A stretch of 64,000 bases of DNA from Paenalcaligenes sp021793095. GTDB taxonomy: Bacteria > Pseudomonadota > Gammaproteobacteria > Burkholderiales > Burkholderiaceae_B. Both the position numbers and the translations under genes were made by a program. This document shows positions 1 to 8,773 of this stretch, piece after piece. Every line of letters starts with the position of its first letter. Positions within the stretch are counted from its first letter, which is position 1. The notes below the pieces were generated by a model. It did not search any database and was not told the origin of the DNA. It saw only the letters and a program-made list of their open reading frames with translations. The stretch covers positions 9,415 to 73,414 of the forward strand of contig DAHVQS010000006.1 of the NCBI GenBank assembly GCA_027317645.1, read 5' to 3'.

Positions 1-360
1 CCCATCCAGGCCCAAGATCGTCGACAGACGTTGCAATCACTCGAGCAGCGATCGGCACGCGAGCAGTGCACCCAGCTTTTTATAGAGACACCCTATCGCA
101 ACCACGCCCTGTTTGACGACCTGTGCCAAACGCTGCGGCCCGACACCCAGCTATGCATTGCCCGCGCACTGACAACAGCATCCCAATGGATACGGACAAA
201 CAGCATTGCGCAGTGGCGGGCGCGACCGGCTCCTGACTTAGATAAGCAGCCCACCTTGTTTTTATTTTTAGCGGCGCCCACACATCACTCAGCCCCTAAG
301 GCACGCCCTGCAAACAAAAACTCACGTCCTCGCGGTCGGCGCCGCCGCCCTTCACCCTAA
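1..360 (+). CDS. C-terminal part of SAM-dependent methyltransferase (RsmI/tetrapyrrole methylase family), truncated by window edge
   Basis: The reading frame is open from base 1 to the stop at 358-360, so the gene begins outside the window; the TTG at 31 is only an internal codon. The visible part carries the block FIETPYRNHALFDDL, then LRPDTQLCIA and a TNSIAQWR segment, which match the C-terminal half of RsmI-type methylases. RsmI proper 2'-O-methylates C1402 of 16S rRNA; Burkholderiales also have a shorter paralogue in the rluC-rne neighbourhood, which this more resembles by context. The tail after about residue 95 is basic (RGRRRRPSP) and probably disordered. The family call is fairly sure; the exact substrate is not. 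Confidence 0.72.
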   Translation, partial: PIQAQDRRQTLQSLEQRSAREQCTQLFIETPYRNHALFDDLCQTLRPDTQLCIARALTTASQWIRTNSIAQWRARPAPDLDKQPTLFLFLAAPTHHSAPKARPANKNSRPRGRRRRPSP

Positions 361-386
361 ACCCACACAGAATCAAGGACCTGAAC

Positions 387-1280
387 ATGCTTCACACCCT
401 TTACGCTTTCTTTGTGCCCCGTACAAATGATGCCGCGGCATGGTCCGACGCACCCAATCCCTCTCAATCTGCTCGGCGTCCCACACTGCGGCTATGGTTC
501 ATGCTGGCCTTTACCGCCATTTTGACCGCCTGCGGCAGCGTGCCCAAGGACGGTTTCGTCATTGATGACTCCTTGACGGCCCAAGGCAAAAACAGCCGCG
601 TACGTCATATTGTTTTGCACTACACCGTGTCTGACACGCCGCGTTCGATAAAAATACTCACCGAGCAAAATGTCAGCAGCCATTACCTCATTACTGACGA
701 GCATCCTCCTACGGTCTACCAGTTGGTCGACGAAAATGAACGCGCCTGGCATGCTGGGGTCAGCCAGTGGTACGAGCATACGGATTTAAACACCAGCTCA
801 GTGGGCATAGAAATCGTGAACCCCGGCCACTTGGATGACGGCCGCTGGGTCCCGTTTAGCGCAGAGCAAATAGAAATCGTCAAAAAATTGGTGCGCGACA
901 TTGCCGAGCGCCACCGGGTCACCCCAGCCAATATTGTGGGCCACAGTGACGTCGCCCCGACCAGAAAAATGGATCCCGGCCCACTATTTCCGTGGAAGGA
1001 ATTGGCGGATGAAGGCTTGGGCCGCTGGTACAACGAGCAACTGGCCGCCCGTTATACCGCGGAATTTCAACGCAATGCGCTGCCTACAGTGGGCACTGTC
1101 CAAGAGTGGCTCAAACACATTGGTTACGCAGTACCTCAGCATGGTCAATTTGATGAGGACACGAAAAAGGTCGTTAGGGCCTTTCAAATGCATTATCGGC
1201 CCAGCCGGCACGATGGCATGATTGATGCTGAGACTGTTGGCATCCTCAAAGCCCTGGTATCACCAGAGGCCAAAAACTAG
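387..1280 (+). CDS. amiD: N-acetylmuramoyl-L-alanine amidase, AmiD-like lipoprotein
   Basis: Predicted to cleave the amide bond between N-acetylmuramic acid and the stem peptide in peptidoglycan recycling, anchored in the outer membrane. A hydrophobic segment ends in a lipobox (LTAC, Cys49), followed by an Amidase_2/PGRP domain at about residues 70-210 with the expected zinc ligands (IVLHYT, the His of ERAWHAG, and VGHSDVAPTRKMDPGP) and a C-terminal PG_binding_1 domain (about 235-293, ending VRAFQMHYRP). An AAGGA ribosome site 8 bases upstream supports ATG 387, although a start at 501 (Met39) would give a more typical short lipoprotein signal. It lies 26 bases after the methyltransferase, and its stop overlaps that of the convergent HAD gene inside the palindrome CTAG. 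Confidence 0.88.
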   Translation: MLHTLYAFFVPRTNDAAAWSDAPNPSQSARRPTLRLWFMLAFTAILTACGSVPKDGFVIDDSLTAQGKNSRVRHIVLHYTVSDTPRSIKILTEQNVSSHYLITDEHPPTVYQLVDENERAWHAGVSQWYEHTDLNTSSVGIEIVNPGHLDDGRWVPFSAEQIEIVKKLVRDIAERHRVTPANIVGHSDVAPTRKMDPGPLFPWKELADEGLGRWYNEQLAARYTAEFQRNALPTVGTVQEWLKHIGYAVPQHGQFDEDTKKVVRAFQMHYRPSRHDGMIDAETVGILKALVSPEAKN

Positions 1281-1933
1281 CACAAACGCTGCCCAATCCA
1301 CTGATGCATTTGCGCCACATCATGCACAATCTCTACGGGCTCAGACTGCTGTAATGTCCGCAAATCATGAGCCCCGTAGGTCACTGCTAAACCGTCCAAG
1401 CCCGCATTGCGTGCCATATCGATATCGTGTGTGGTGTCGCCGACCATCAATGCCTCGTCAGGAGCGATATCGAGCTCCCACAATAATTCATGCAGCATTT
1501 GTGGGTCGGGCTTGCTCTTTGTCTCATCAGCACAACGTGTGGCATTAAAAATAGGCCCCAAACCAGTGGCCTGCAACGCCCTGTCCAGACCCAAGCGTTT
1601 TTTCCCCGTGGCCACACTCAATAAAATACGCTGCTGCTTGAGCTCATTTAAAAGCTCAAGCATCCCGTCAAAAAGCTTTAAATTGGTATCTCTCTGAAAA
1701 TAATGGTGCCGATAACGCTCTATAAACTTGGGCATCGTGTGCTCATCTAGCTGCGGCAAAATACGATACAACCCGGTTTCCAAAGACAACCCAATAATCC
1801 AACTCGCCTCTTCGCGTGAGGGTACCGGTAAACCCAAATCCTGACTGGCCAACTGTATGGAATGTGTAATGGAATAGGTAGAATCCATCACCGTGCCATC
1901 CCAATCAAAAATGACCGCTTTATACTTCCTCAT
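1277..1933 (-). CDS. HAD-IA family hydrolase, phosphoglycolate phosphatase-like
   Basis: A 218-residue haloacid dehalogenase phosphatase. Motif I is DWDGT with nucleophile Asp10 and acid/base Asp12; motif II is the Thr of SVATGK; motif III/IV is KSKPDP followed by MVGDTTHDIDMA. The helical cap between residues 15 and 85 places it in subclass IA with Gph and PpaX. In Burkholderiales a HAD-IA gene next to rluC is commonly annotated as a Gph-like phosphatase, but the substrate cannot be read from sequence. GGAG five bases before ATG 1933 supports the start. It lies 21 bases downstream of rluC on the same strand, so the two are probably co-transcribed. Confidence 0.87.
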   Translation of the reverse strand: MRKYKAVIFDWDGTVMDSTYSITHSIQLASQDLGLPVPSREEASWIIGLSLETGLYRILPQLDEHTMPKFIERYRHHYFQRDTNLKLFDGMLELLNELKQQRILLSVATGKKRLGLDRALQATGLGPIFNATRCADETKSKPDPQMLHELLWELDIAPDEALMVGDTTHDIDMARNAGLDGLAVTYGAHDLRTLQQSEPVEIVHDVAQMHQWIGQRLC

Positions 1934-1954
1934 GGTAACTCCGAAATAAATGCA

Positions 1955-2920
1955 TTAATCCTTTAGACGCTCGAGCAGCGCTTGGCAGTCAGGCGGCAAC
2001 GGGGCCTGAATATCGACCCAGTCGCCGGTCACAGGATGTTCAAAAGCCAAACGACCAGCATGTAAAAACATCCCTTTAAAGCCTAACTCATGGCGCGCCT
2101 GATGCAGCTGTGCATCATGACTGTACTTGTCATCACCCACAATAGGGTATCCCTCATTGGCCAAATGCACGCGGATCTGGTGCGTACGCCCCGTGCGTAA
2201 ATCAGCCTCGACCAAACTATATGCCCCATAGCGGGCCTGCAAATTAATCACCGTATGCGCCTGACGCCCCTGCCTATCCACGCGTACACGGCGCTCACCA
2301 CTCGGCGTCAGCCAACGCTGCAAGGGCGCCCGCAAATGCTGTCGGTCATTGACCCAATCACCATGCACCAGAGCAAGATACTCTTTGGTGATGCGGTCCT
2401 CGCGAAACAATTCATGCAAGGCCACTAAACCGCGTCGGCGACGTGCCACCAACAACAGCCCAGACGTATCCCTATCCAAACGATGGACTAATTCTAAAAA
2501 AGGCGCCTCGGGCCGTGCTGCCCGCAATTGCTCGATCACCCCAAAGGACACCCCACTGCCCCCATGGACCGCAACCCCAGCAGGTTTATTAATCGCTAAA
2601 AAGTAGGCATCTTGGTAGACCACATCAAAGTTCCCCGGAGGAACTCGCGCAGCGGACTCATTGGATGGGCGTTTCATTGGGGGGATACGCAATTCATCCC
2701 CGGCCTGCAAACGGTAGTCGTTGCGCACGCGGCCGCGGTTTACACGCACCTGCCCGCTACGAATGGCTCTATAGATAAAACTCTTGGGAACCCCTTTGCA
2801 TTCACGGAATAAGAAATTATCCAAACGCTGTCCCGCTCTTTCAGGTAGAATCTTAAGTAAACGTACTTGAGAAAACGATTGTTCAGTCATTAATTGTTTG
2901 CTCATATGTAAAAGAGGCAT
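1955..2920 (-). CDS. rluC: 23S rRNA pseudouridine synthase RluC
   Basis: Converts uridines 955, 2504 and 2580 of 23S rRNA to pseudouridine (E. coli numbering, known for the family). An N-terminal S4 RNA-binding domain (about residues 28-85, RLDNFLFRECKGVPKSFIYR) precedes the RluA-type catalytic domain, whose motif HRLDRDTSGLLLVA contains the catalytic aspartate, followed by GRTHQIRVH. The length is typical. The ATG at 2920 has a well-placed GAGG; in-frame ATGs at 2905 and 2890 would shorten a poorly conserved N terminus. The gene is divergent from rne, a pairing that recurs in many proteobacteria. Confidence 0.94.
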   Translation of the reverse strand: MPLLHMSKQLMTEQSFSQVRLLKILPERAGQRLDNFLFRECKGVPKSFIYRAIRSGQVRVNRGRVRNDYRLQAGDELRIPPMKRPSNESAARVPPGNFDVVYQDAYFLAINKPAGVAVHGGSGVSFGVIEQLRAARPEAPFLELVHRLDRDTSGLLLVARRRRGLVALHELFREDRITKEYLALVHGDWVNDRQHLRAPLQRWLTPSGERRVRVDRQGRQAHTVINLQARYGAYSLVEADLRTGRTHQIRVHLANEGYPIVGDDKYSHDAQLHQARHELGFKGMFLHAGRLAFEHPVTGDWVDIQAPLPPDCQALLERLKD

Positions 2921-3410
2921 ATAATCGCCTCAGCCTATGGAAACTGTGGCACCGCTAGACGTAGAGATGCATTATTCACGTCTCCGTCGGCTGGTAAAGG
3001 TATCTATTGTAATACCGACACACATTTTTTCGGGTCATAAGGTCTGCCCTCGGCAGAGCAGTTTATTGGTAACTATACAACGATCCCAATAAACTCTGCC
3101 CGCCACGCGCGGCACTGAGATACTGCAAAGTTGTCGCTTTAGAAATTTATTGGCAGGCGCGTTATCCACGCGTCTGTTTATTGTTTTGGAATTATTGGTT
3201 CTTAATACTGGTGTGTAGCTTTATTGTTCAACGTAATGAAATTCAAAGGCTCTTTTTTACACCCCATTGGTGTACATACACACCTGTTTTACTTCTAAAT
3301 AGTAAAAGGTTGATGACAACCCAATAAGCCACTGCAGAAACAGTGCTCAAAAACCGAGTGACCCGTAGTCACGCCGCATCGCGGCACAAAGACTTCGGAG
3401 AATGACACTC
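2921..3410 (+). promoter_or_regulatory. Long structured leader/promoter region of rne
   Basis: This 490-base stretch holds no gene. It separates rluC from rne and must contain both promoters. It carries a series of inverted repeats on the + strand: GGCAGA/TCTGCC (3052-3057 with 3095-3100) continuing into GTTTATTGG/CCAATAAAC (3061-3069 with 3086-3094); CAGGCGCG/CGCGTCTG (3154-3161 with 3169-3176); TACACC/GGTGTA (3258-3263 with 3269-3274); CACTG/CAGTG (3330-3334 with 3341-3345); GTGAC/GTCAC (3358-3362 with 3368-3372); and GCCGC/GCGGC (3373-3377 with 3381-3385). The last lies just before the ribosome site. E. coli RNase E controls its own mRNA through a structured 5' leader, so the same role is inferred here. 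No promoter hexamers are assigned. Confidence 0.6.
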
Positions 3411-6400
3411 ATGAAACGTATGTTGTTTAATGCAACGCACCAAGAGGAATTACGCGTTGCAATAGTAGATGGTCAAAAACTCATTGACCTGGACATTGAA
3501 ACCGCCGGTCGCGAACAGCGCAAAGGCAACATTTACAAAGGGGTAATTACCCGCATCGAGCCCGGCCTAGAGGCTTGCTTTGTGGACTATGGCGAAGAGC
3601 GCCACGGCTTTTTACCTTTTAAAGAGGTCGCCCGCAGCTACTTTAAAAACGGCGTCGACTACCGTCGCGCCCGCATCCAAGACGCCCTCACCGAGGGCCA
3701 AGAGCTGATCATCCAGGTCGAAAAAGAAGAACGCGGCAACAAGGGGGCTGCACTCACTACTTTTATTTCGCTGGCTGGGCGCTATTTGGTATTGATGCCC
3801 AATAACCCCCGCGGCGGCGGTGTCTCCCGTCGCGTCGAGGGCGAAGAGCGCCAAGAGCTACGCGAGGCCATGTCCCAGCTCAACCTGCCCGACGGCATGA
3901 GTTTGATTGCTCGTACTGCCGGCATCGGTCGCAGCACCGAAGAGCTGCAGTGGGATCTCAACTATCTCTTACAGCTCTGGACAGCCATTGACAAGGCCGC
4001 GCACGAAAACCCAGCACCGGTCCTGATCTATCTCGAATCTAGCTTGGTCATTCGCGCTATCCGAGATTATTTCTCTCAGGAAATAGGCGAAATTCTCATT
4101 GATACTGATGATATCTATGAGCAAGCCACTGCGTTCATGAACGTCGTCATGCCGGATAATGCCGACCGCGTCAAAATGTACCGCGACGACATCCCGCTAT
4201 TTTCGCGTTTCCAAATCGAAAACCAGATTGAAACAGCCTATGCGCGCACAGTGCAGCTGCCCTCTGGTGGATCCATTGTCGTCGACCATACCGAGGCCCT
4301 GGTTGCCATCGACGTCAACTCAGCGCGGGCCACACGGGGCGCAGATATCGAGGAAACCGCCCTGCGCACCAACCTAGAGGCTGCCGAAGAGGCGGCGCGC
4401 CAACTGCGTTTACGTGACTTGGGTGGATTGATTGTTATCGATTTCATCGATATGGAAGACAATCGCAACCAAAGAGCCATCGAGCAATGCTTGCGCAAGG
4501 CGCTCCGAGTCGACCGCGCACGCGTGCAAATGGGGCGCATCTCGCGCTTTGGTCTGATGGAGCTGTCTCGCCAGCGTCTACGCCCGGCGCTAAACGAAGG
4601 GTCCCACATCACCTGCCCCCGTTGTACAGGCACTGGGGTGATTCGTGATTCTGAGTCCAGTGCTTTACATGTATTGCGCCTACTCCAAGAAGAGGCCATG
4701 AAAGAGGGCACCGCCGCCATTCATGCGCAGCTGCCTGTAGATGTGTCGACGTTCTTGCTCAACGAAAAGCGTCACGATCTCACCAAAATCGAATCCCAAT
4801 TTAATATTACGCTCACGCTCATTCCTAGCAAAAACCTGGAAACGCCGCATCATATTATCGAGCGTTTGCGTTTTGATGATCCGCGCCTCGAAGAGCTGCA
4901 ATCCAGCTATCAGCATATACAGCAGGAAGAGGAGGTCACCTCTCTGACGCCCCACCGGACGCACGAAATCAAGGCGCGCCCTGAGGCCGTGGTCAAAGGC
5001 ATTACGCCTGCCCAACCCGCCCCAGGTGCCAACGGCGCCACCACAGCATCCCAAGAGGGTTTATGGCAACGTATCTTGAGCTGGTTCAAGGGCCCCGAGA
5101 CCTCAGACCAGGCGCCTGAAAAGCATGCGGCCCAAGATAAAACCAGCACAGAGCCACAAAAGCAGCGTGGCCGCAAACAGTCCGCCTCTCAGGATCAGGA
5201 CGAGACGCCCAAAGCAGCCAAAAAGACCCGCCGCGGCAGTGCACGCCGAGCTGCTAAAAAGAGCGCCTCGCCAGCTGCACAAAAGGCGACTAAAGGCCCA
5301 CGTCAACGCAGCCAAGACGGACAAGAGGAGCGCAGTCGCAGCGCCTCGGGATCCCGTCGTCGTCGTGGCAGCCGCCGCCGTCGCCAACAACCTGCGGACC
5401 AGCAGGCGGCACAGCAAAACCAAGCGCAAAATCAGCAACAAAACCAACAGCAAGCTCAGCAGCAAGGTCAGCAACAGGCCCAATCGCAGGAACAGCAATC
5501 ACCGTCCTCTCAACGTCAAGAGCCACGATCTGCAAATAACCAGCGACAGCGCCGCGATGACCGTCGTCAACGCCCTGATCGCCGTCAAAGCCGTCGCGAC
5601 CAACAGGATCGCCATGCGCACTCAGAGCGTCAGCATTCACAAGCAACTCAAGAGCAGCCACAAGAGCAGCAACAGCAAGGCCAACAGACGCCCCAAAAGC
5701 ACTCAGATCGAGCGCCCTCACAGCATACCGCGCAGCGTCAACAGCAGCCAGCGACCGCTCAAGACCGTGGGCAAACACATGACGAGACACGCCAACAAGA
5801 GCGGTCCAACCGTCATGAGCAGCGAGCTCAGCCTGCTTCACGCGACACTCAAACCACTACGGCGCAGCCATCGTCGGCCAGAGAGCAGCCCACCAGCCGC
5901 GACGCACAGCCCAGCAAGCCTGCCCAATCATCGCAGCAACAGACTTCGCAATCGCAGGCTTCGCAACCACAGGTGACGCAGCAACAAACTACCCAACAGC
6001 AGGCGTCGCAACAGCAAGCAACTCAACAGCAGGCACCGCAGCAGACCGCAACCAAGCCTCAGCCTGTGGAGACATCGCGTACGGTGCCCACAACTGGTCC
6101 TGCGGCTGCCGCAGCGAGCCCCAGCGAGGACAACGGGCATCGCCCCGATACGACGCTCGATTTGGACTCAGGAGAGGCCCTACCCGCTCAGGTGTCCGCC
6201 ACGCAATGGACATCCCACGCCTTTGGTGATTCCACGCAAAGCGGATTGACCCTAGTGGAAACGCGCCCTGGCGAGGTTGCCGCAGCACAATCAGCAGCGA
6301 CAGCGGCCATGGCCAATGGACAGGCCAGCGAACAACGCACGGCTGCACCTCGTTGGCAGACCCCTGTCATCGTCGATGAGGGGCCACTGGTACAGGTGGA

Positions 6401-6857
6401 AACCCAAAATGAGCAAATGGCCCAAGAGTCTCAGGCCGCCCCTGCCACGGCCCCGGTGGTCACACAGATCTCGTCCGAAGGCACGGAGGCGATGAATGAG
6501 CCCACTGAGAGCACAGAGCTCACGGAAACCGCTGAAACCACAGAGGCGGAAACCACCCAGGTGGTTGAAGTCACTGCAGCAGAGGCGGGCTCAACATCAC
6601 CCGACGCAGTGACGGAGTATGCCGCCACACTGCCCGAACCCAACGTACGGACGCCTTTGTTGGACGATGACCAACAAGAGGCACTCGAGGCGGCTGGACT
6701 GCAGTGGGTAGAGACGCGTTCGGATTATGGCTATGAAATCTTTCATATCACCTACTTCCAACGCGCCGAGACACTGGGCCGTACGATCCCTGCGCTCAAG
6801 GTTGTGCATGAAGAACGACTCGAGCAAGTCGAAACAACGCGTTCAATTGCGCATTAA
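3411..6857 (+). CDS. rne: Ribonuclease E with long Gln/Arg-rich scaffold domain
   Basis: Essential endoribonuclease that starts mRNA decay and processes rRNA and tRNA precursors. The catalytic half (residues 1 to about 500) opens MKRMLFNATHQEELRVA, has an S1 domain near 36-120, metal-ligand aspartates at about D301 (DVNSARATRG) and D344 (IDFIDMED), and the zinc-link CPRC at C402/C405, each two residues below E. coli numbering. Residues about 550-561 (GLWQRILSWFKG) look like the amphipathic membrane-targeting helix. The rest is low complexity: Lys/Arg-rich, then almost pure Gln/Ser/Ala tracts, ending in four LxxVET repeats. Total 1148 residues, longer than E. coli RNase E (1061). ATG 3411 is chosen over 3402 because it matches the family start and lies about 10 bases after CGGAG. 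Confidence 0.97.
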   Translation: MKRMLFNATHQEELRVAIVDGQKLIDLDIETAGREQRKGNIYKGVITRIEPGLEACFVDYGEERHGFLPFKEVARSYFKNGVDYRRARIQDALTEGQELIIQVEKEERGNKGAALTTFISLAGRYLVLMPNNPRGGGVSRRVEGEERQELREAMSQLNLPDGMSLIARTAGIGRSTEELQWDLNYLLQLWTAIDKAAHENPAPVLIYLESSLVIRAIRDYFSQEIGEILIDTDDIYEQATAFMNVVMPDNADRVKMYRDDIPLFSRFQIENQIETAYARTVQLPSGGSIVVDHTEALVAIDVNSARATRGADIEETALRTNLEAAEEAARQLRLRDLGGLIVIDFIDMEDNRNQRAIEQCLRKALRVDRARVQMGRISRFGLMELSRQRLRPALNEGSHITCPRCTGTGVIRDSESSALHVLRLLQEEAMKEGTAAIHAQLPVDVSTFLLNEKRHDLTKIESQFNITLTLIPSKNLETPHHIIERLRFDDPRLEELQSSYQHIQQEEEVTSLTPHRTHEIKARPEAVVKGITPAQPAPGANGATTASQEGLWQRILSWFKGPETSDQAPEKHAAQDKTSTEPQKQRGRKQSASQDQDETPKAAKKTRRGSARRAAKKSASPAAQKATKGPRQRSQDGQEERSRSASGSRRRRGSRRRRQQPADQQAAQQNQAQNQQQNQQQAQQQGQQQAQSQEQQSPSSQRQEPRSANNQRQRRDDRRQRPDRRQSRRDQQDRHAHSERQHSQATQEQPQEQQQQGQQTPQKHSDRAPSQHTAQRQQQPATAQDRGQTHDETRQQERSNRHEQRAQPASRDTQTTTAQPSSAREQPTSRDAQPSKPAQSSQQQTSQSQASQPQVTQQQTTQQQASQQQATQQQAPQQTATKPQPVETSRTVPTTGPAAAAASPSEDNGHRPDTTLDLDSGEALPAQVSATQWTSHAFGDSTQSGLTLVETRPGEVAAAQSAATAAMANGQASEQRTAAPRWQTPVIVDEGPLVQVETQNEQMAQESQAAPATAPVVTQISSEGTEAMNEPTESTELTETAETTEAETTQVVEVTAAEAGSTSPDAVTEYAATLPEPNVRTPLLDDDQQEALEAAGLQWVETRSDYGYEIFHITYFQRAETLGRTIPALKVVHEERLEQVETTRSIAH

Positions 6858-6875
6858 ACCTTAACGCTGAGCAAT

Positions 6876-6915
6876 AAAAAAACGGTTTGAGGTTTTCCCT
6901 CAAACCGTTTTTTTT
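6876..6915. terminator. Bidirectional intrinsic terminator between rne and accD
   Basis: A perfect 10-bp stem, CGGTTTGAGG (6883-6892) with CCTCAAACCG (6898-6907), encloses the loop TTTTC. It is flanked by seven A on the left and eight T on the right, so it works as a rho-independent terminator in both directions. It lies exactly between the convergent ends of rne and accD. Confidence 0.95.
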
Positions 6916-6958
6916 AGGGCGCTCATTCTCGAGGGCGCCCGCCTAAATCCGAAATAAA

Positions 6959-7888
6959 TTAAGGCGTATCTGCGGCGGATGCATCGGCATCTGGGCTGGG
7001 CGTTTCAGCACTGGGCGCCTGGACCACCACCGCATCCGCGGGCTGTTGCATCAATAACGCAATCAGCTGCCCAATCTCGGTACGCATCTGGCGTCGATCG
7101 ACCACCATATCCAAGGCACCTTTTTCAAGCAGAAACTCAGCACGCTGGAACCCCTCGGGCAGTGTTTCACGAACTGTTTGCTCGATCACTCTCGGGCCAG
7201 CAAAACCAATCAAGGCATTGGGCTCAGCAATGACCACATCACCCATAAAGGCAAAGCTAGCAGATACCCCACCCATCGTGGGATCAGTCAATACACTGAT
7301 AAAGGGCAGGCCTGCCTCAGATAGCTGCACCAACATAGCATTGGTCTTGGCCATCTGAAATAGAGAATACAGGCTTTCCTGCATCCGTGCCCCACCGGAG
7401 GCGGCCACACAAACAAACGCGCTGCGCGTATCAATAGCTGCCTGCACCCCCCGCACAAAACGCTCGCCTACCACCGAGCCCATCGATCCGCCCATGAACT
7501 CGAACTCAAAGCAAGCCAATACCGCGGGCATGGCACAGATACTGCCCTGAACCACGACCAGTGCCTCGCTCTCTTTGGTGCCACGTGTTGCCTGATTAAT
7601 GCGATCAGTGTATTTTTTTGAGTCCCTGAATCGCAAAGGGTCCGTCGAACGTAAATTGGCACCAATTTCCTTGCGTCCCTCAGCATCGAGCAAATTATCA
7701 ATCCGCTCGCGGGCCGTCAAACGCATATGGTGATCGCATTTGGGGCAAACATTTTGAGTGGCCTGCAAATCCTCTTTGTAGAGCACTGCCTCACAGGCTG
7801 GGCATTTTACCCAGAGGCCCTCAGGGACGCGCTTATTTCCAGAAGTACGACCGATCCGGGGAGGGAGTATTTTTTGGATCCAACTCAT
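6959..7888 (-). CDS. accD: Acetyl-CoA carboxylase carboxyltransferase subunit beta
   Basis: Beta subunit of the carboxyltransferase that moves the carboxyl group from biotin to acetyl-CoA, the first committed step of fatty acid synthesis; it works with AccA, which is not in this window. The N terminus carries the four-cysteine zinc ribbon C29-x2-C32...C48-x2-C51, followed by the crotonase-fold carboxyltransferase domain (SGGARMQE and TDPTMGGVSASFA). The 309 residues are typical; the last 20 are acidic and Ala/Ser/Pro-rich. It lies 45 bases after trpA. Linkage of trpBA to accD is common in proteobacteria, which supports one transcript ending at the terminator near 6895. Confidence 0.96.
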   Translation of the reverse strand: MSWIQKILPPRIGRTSGNKRVPEGLWVKCPACEAVLYKEDLQATQNVCPKCDHHMRLTARERIDNLLDAEGRKEIGANLRSTDPLRFRDSKKYTDRINQATRGTKESEALVVVQGSICAMPAVLACFEFEFMGGSMGSVVGERFVRGVQAAIDTRSAFVCVAASGGARMQESLYSLFQMAKTNAMLVQLSEAGLPFISVLTDPTMGGVSASFAFMGDVVIAEPNALIGFAGPRVIEQTVRETLPEGFQRAEFLLEKGALDMVVDRRQMRTEIGQLIALLMQQPADAVVVQAPSAETPSPDADASAADTP

Positions 7889-7933
7889 GCTGTTATCCTG
7901 TCCTTTGAAATCTTAGAGTGTGTGGTCATCCAA

Positions 7934-8755
7934 TCACTTAATCAGTGCTTGATGCACAGTAGATAGCCATTGTGCGGCCGTATCCACAGCCAACTGCGGG
8001 TCATCCTGGGCCTGCATTGAGGCCTCCATCGTCTGGATGAGCTTGCTGCCGATCACCACAGCATCGGCATGCTCGGCAATGCGGCGCGCGCTTTCGGGGC
8101 TGCGTATCCCAAACCCCACACCGACTGGAGTATTCAGATAGCGCCGGATACGCGACAGCTGTCGGACCACATCATCAATATCAATGCTGGCAGCGCCGGT
8201 CACCCCTTTTAGGGAAACATAATATACATAACCGCGCGCTAATTGGGCTATTTTTTGTATCCGTTCATCCGTGGAGGTTGGTGCCAACAAGAAAATCGGA
8301 TCAATGGCCTGCGCCATCAAGGCCTGTGCAAACTCCTCGGCCTCTTCGGGGGGATAATCTACCGTCAACACCCCATCGACCCCAACCGCCGCCGCTTGAT
8401 CAACGAAAGCCTGCTGGCCCATTGCCTCTATAGGGTTAGCATAGCCCATCAATACCACGGGCGTTTGCGTATCAGTTTGGCGAAACTCACGGACCATATC
8501 GAGCACCTTGTGCAAAGTCATCCCCTTGCTCAAGGCACGCTCTGCAGCTCTTTGGATCACCGGGCCATCCGCCATGGGGTCAGAAAAAGGCACCCCCAAC
8601 TCGATGATGTCTGCCCCGGAATCTACCAGTGCATGCATGAGCGGTACACTGACACGGGGGTCGGGATCACCCGCCGTAACATAAGGCACCAAGGCGGCGC
8701 GGCCCGCCAACCGTTGGAAAGTGTTTTGTAATCGTTGATTGGATTGTGTTGTCAT
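7934..8755 (-). CDS. trpA: Tryptophan synthase alpha chain
   Basis: Cleaves indole-3-glycerol phosphate to indole and glyceraldehyde 3-phosphate in the TrpA2B2 complex. The TIM-barrel protein shows both catalytic acids in IIELGVPFSDPMADGP (E52 and D63, spaced as E49 and D60 in E. coli), then the YYVSLKGVTGA loop and the phosphate-binding GVGFGI. Its length of 273 is normal. It starts 18 bases after the trpB stop, as expected for coupled synthesis of the two subunits. Confidence 0.97.
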   Translation of the reverse strand: MTTQSNQRLQNTFQRLAGRAALVPYVTAGDPDPRVSVPLMHALVDSGADIIELGVPFSDPMADGPVIQRAAERALSKGMTLHKVLDMVREFRQTDTQTPVVLMGYANPIEAMGQQAFVDQAAAVGVDGVLTVDYPPEEAEEFAQALMAQAIDPIFLLAPTSTDERIQKIAQLARGYVYYVSLKGVTGAASIDIDDVVRQLSRIRRYLNTPVGVGFGIRSPESARRIAEHADAVVIGSKLIQTMEASMQAQDDPQLAVDTAAQWLSTVHQALIK

Positions 8756-8773
8756 TTGATCAGTGCCCCATCT

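Noticed and set aside
5125..5976. 283-residue open frame within rne
   Set aside because: It is a +1 shadow of the Gln/Arg-rich part of rne; repeated CAG/CAA codons keep other frames open. No ribosome site, low-complexity product.
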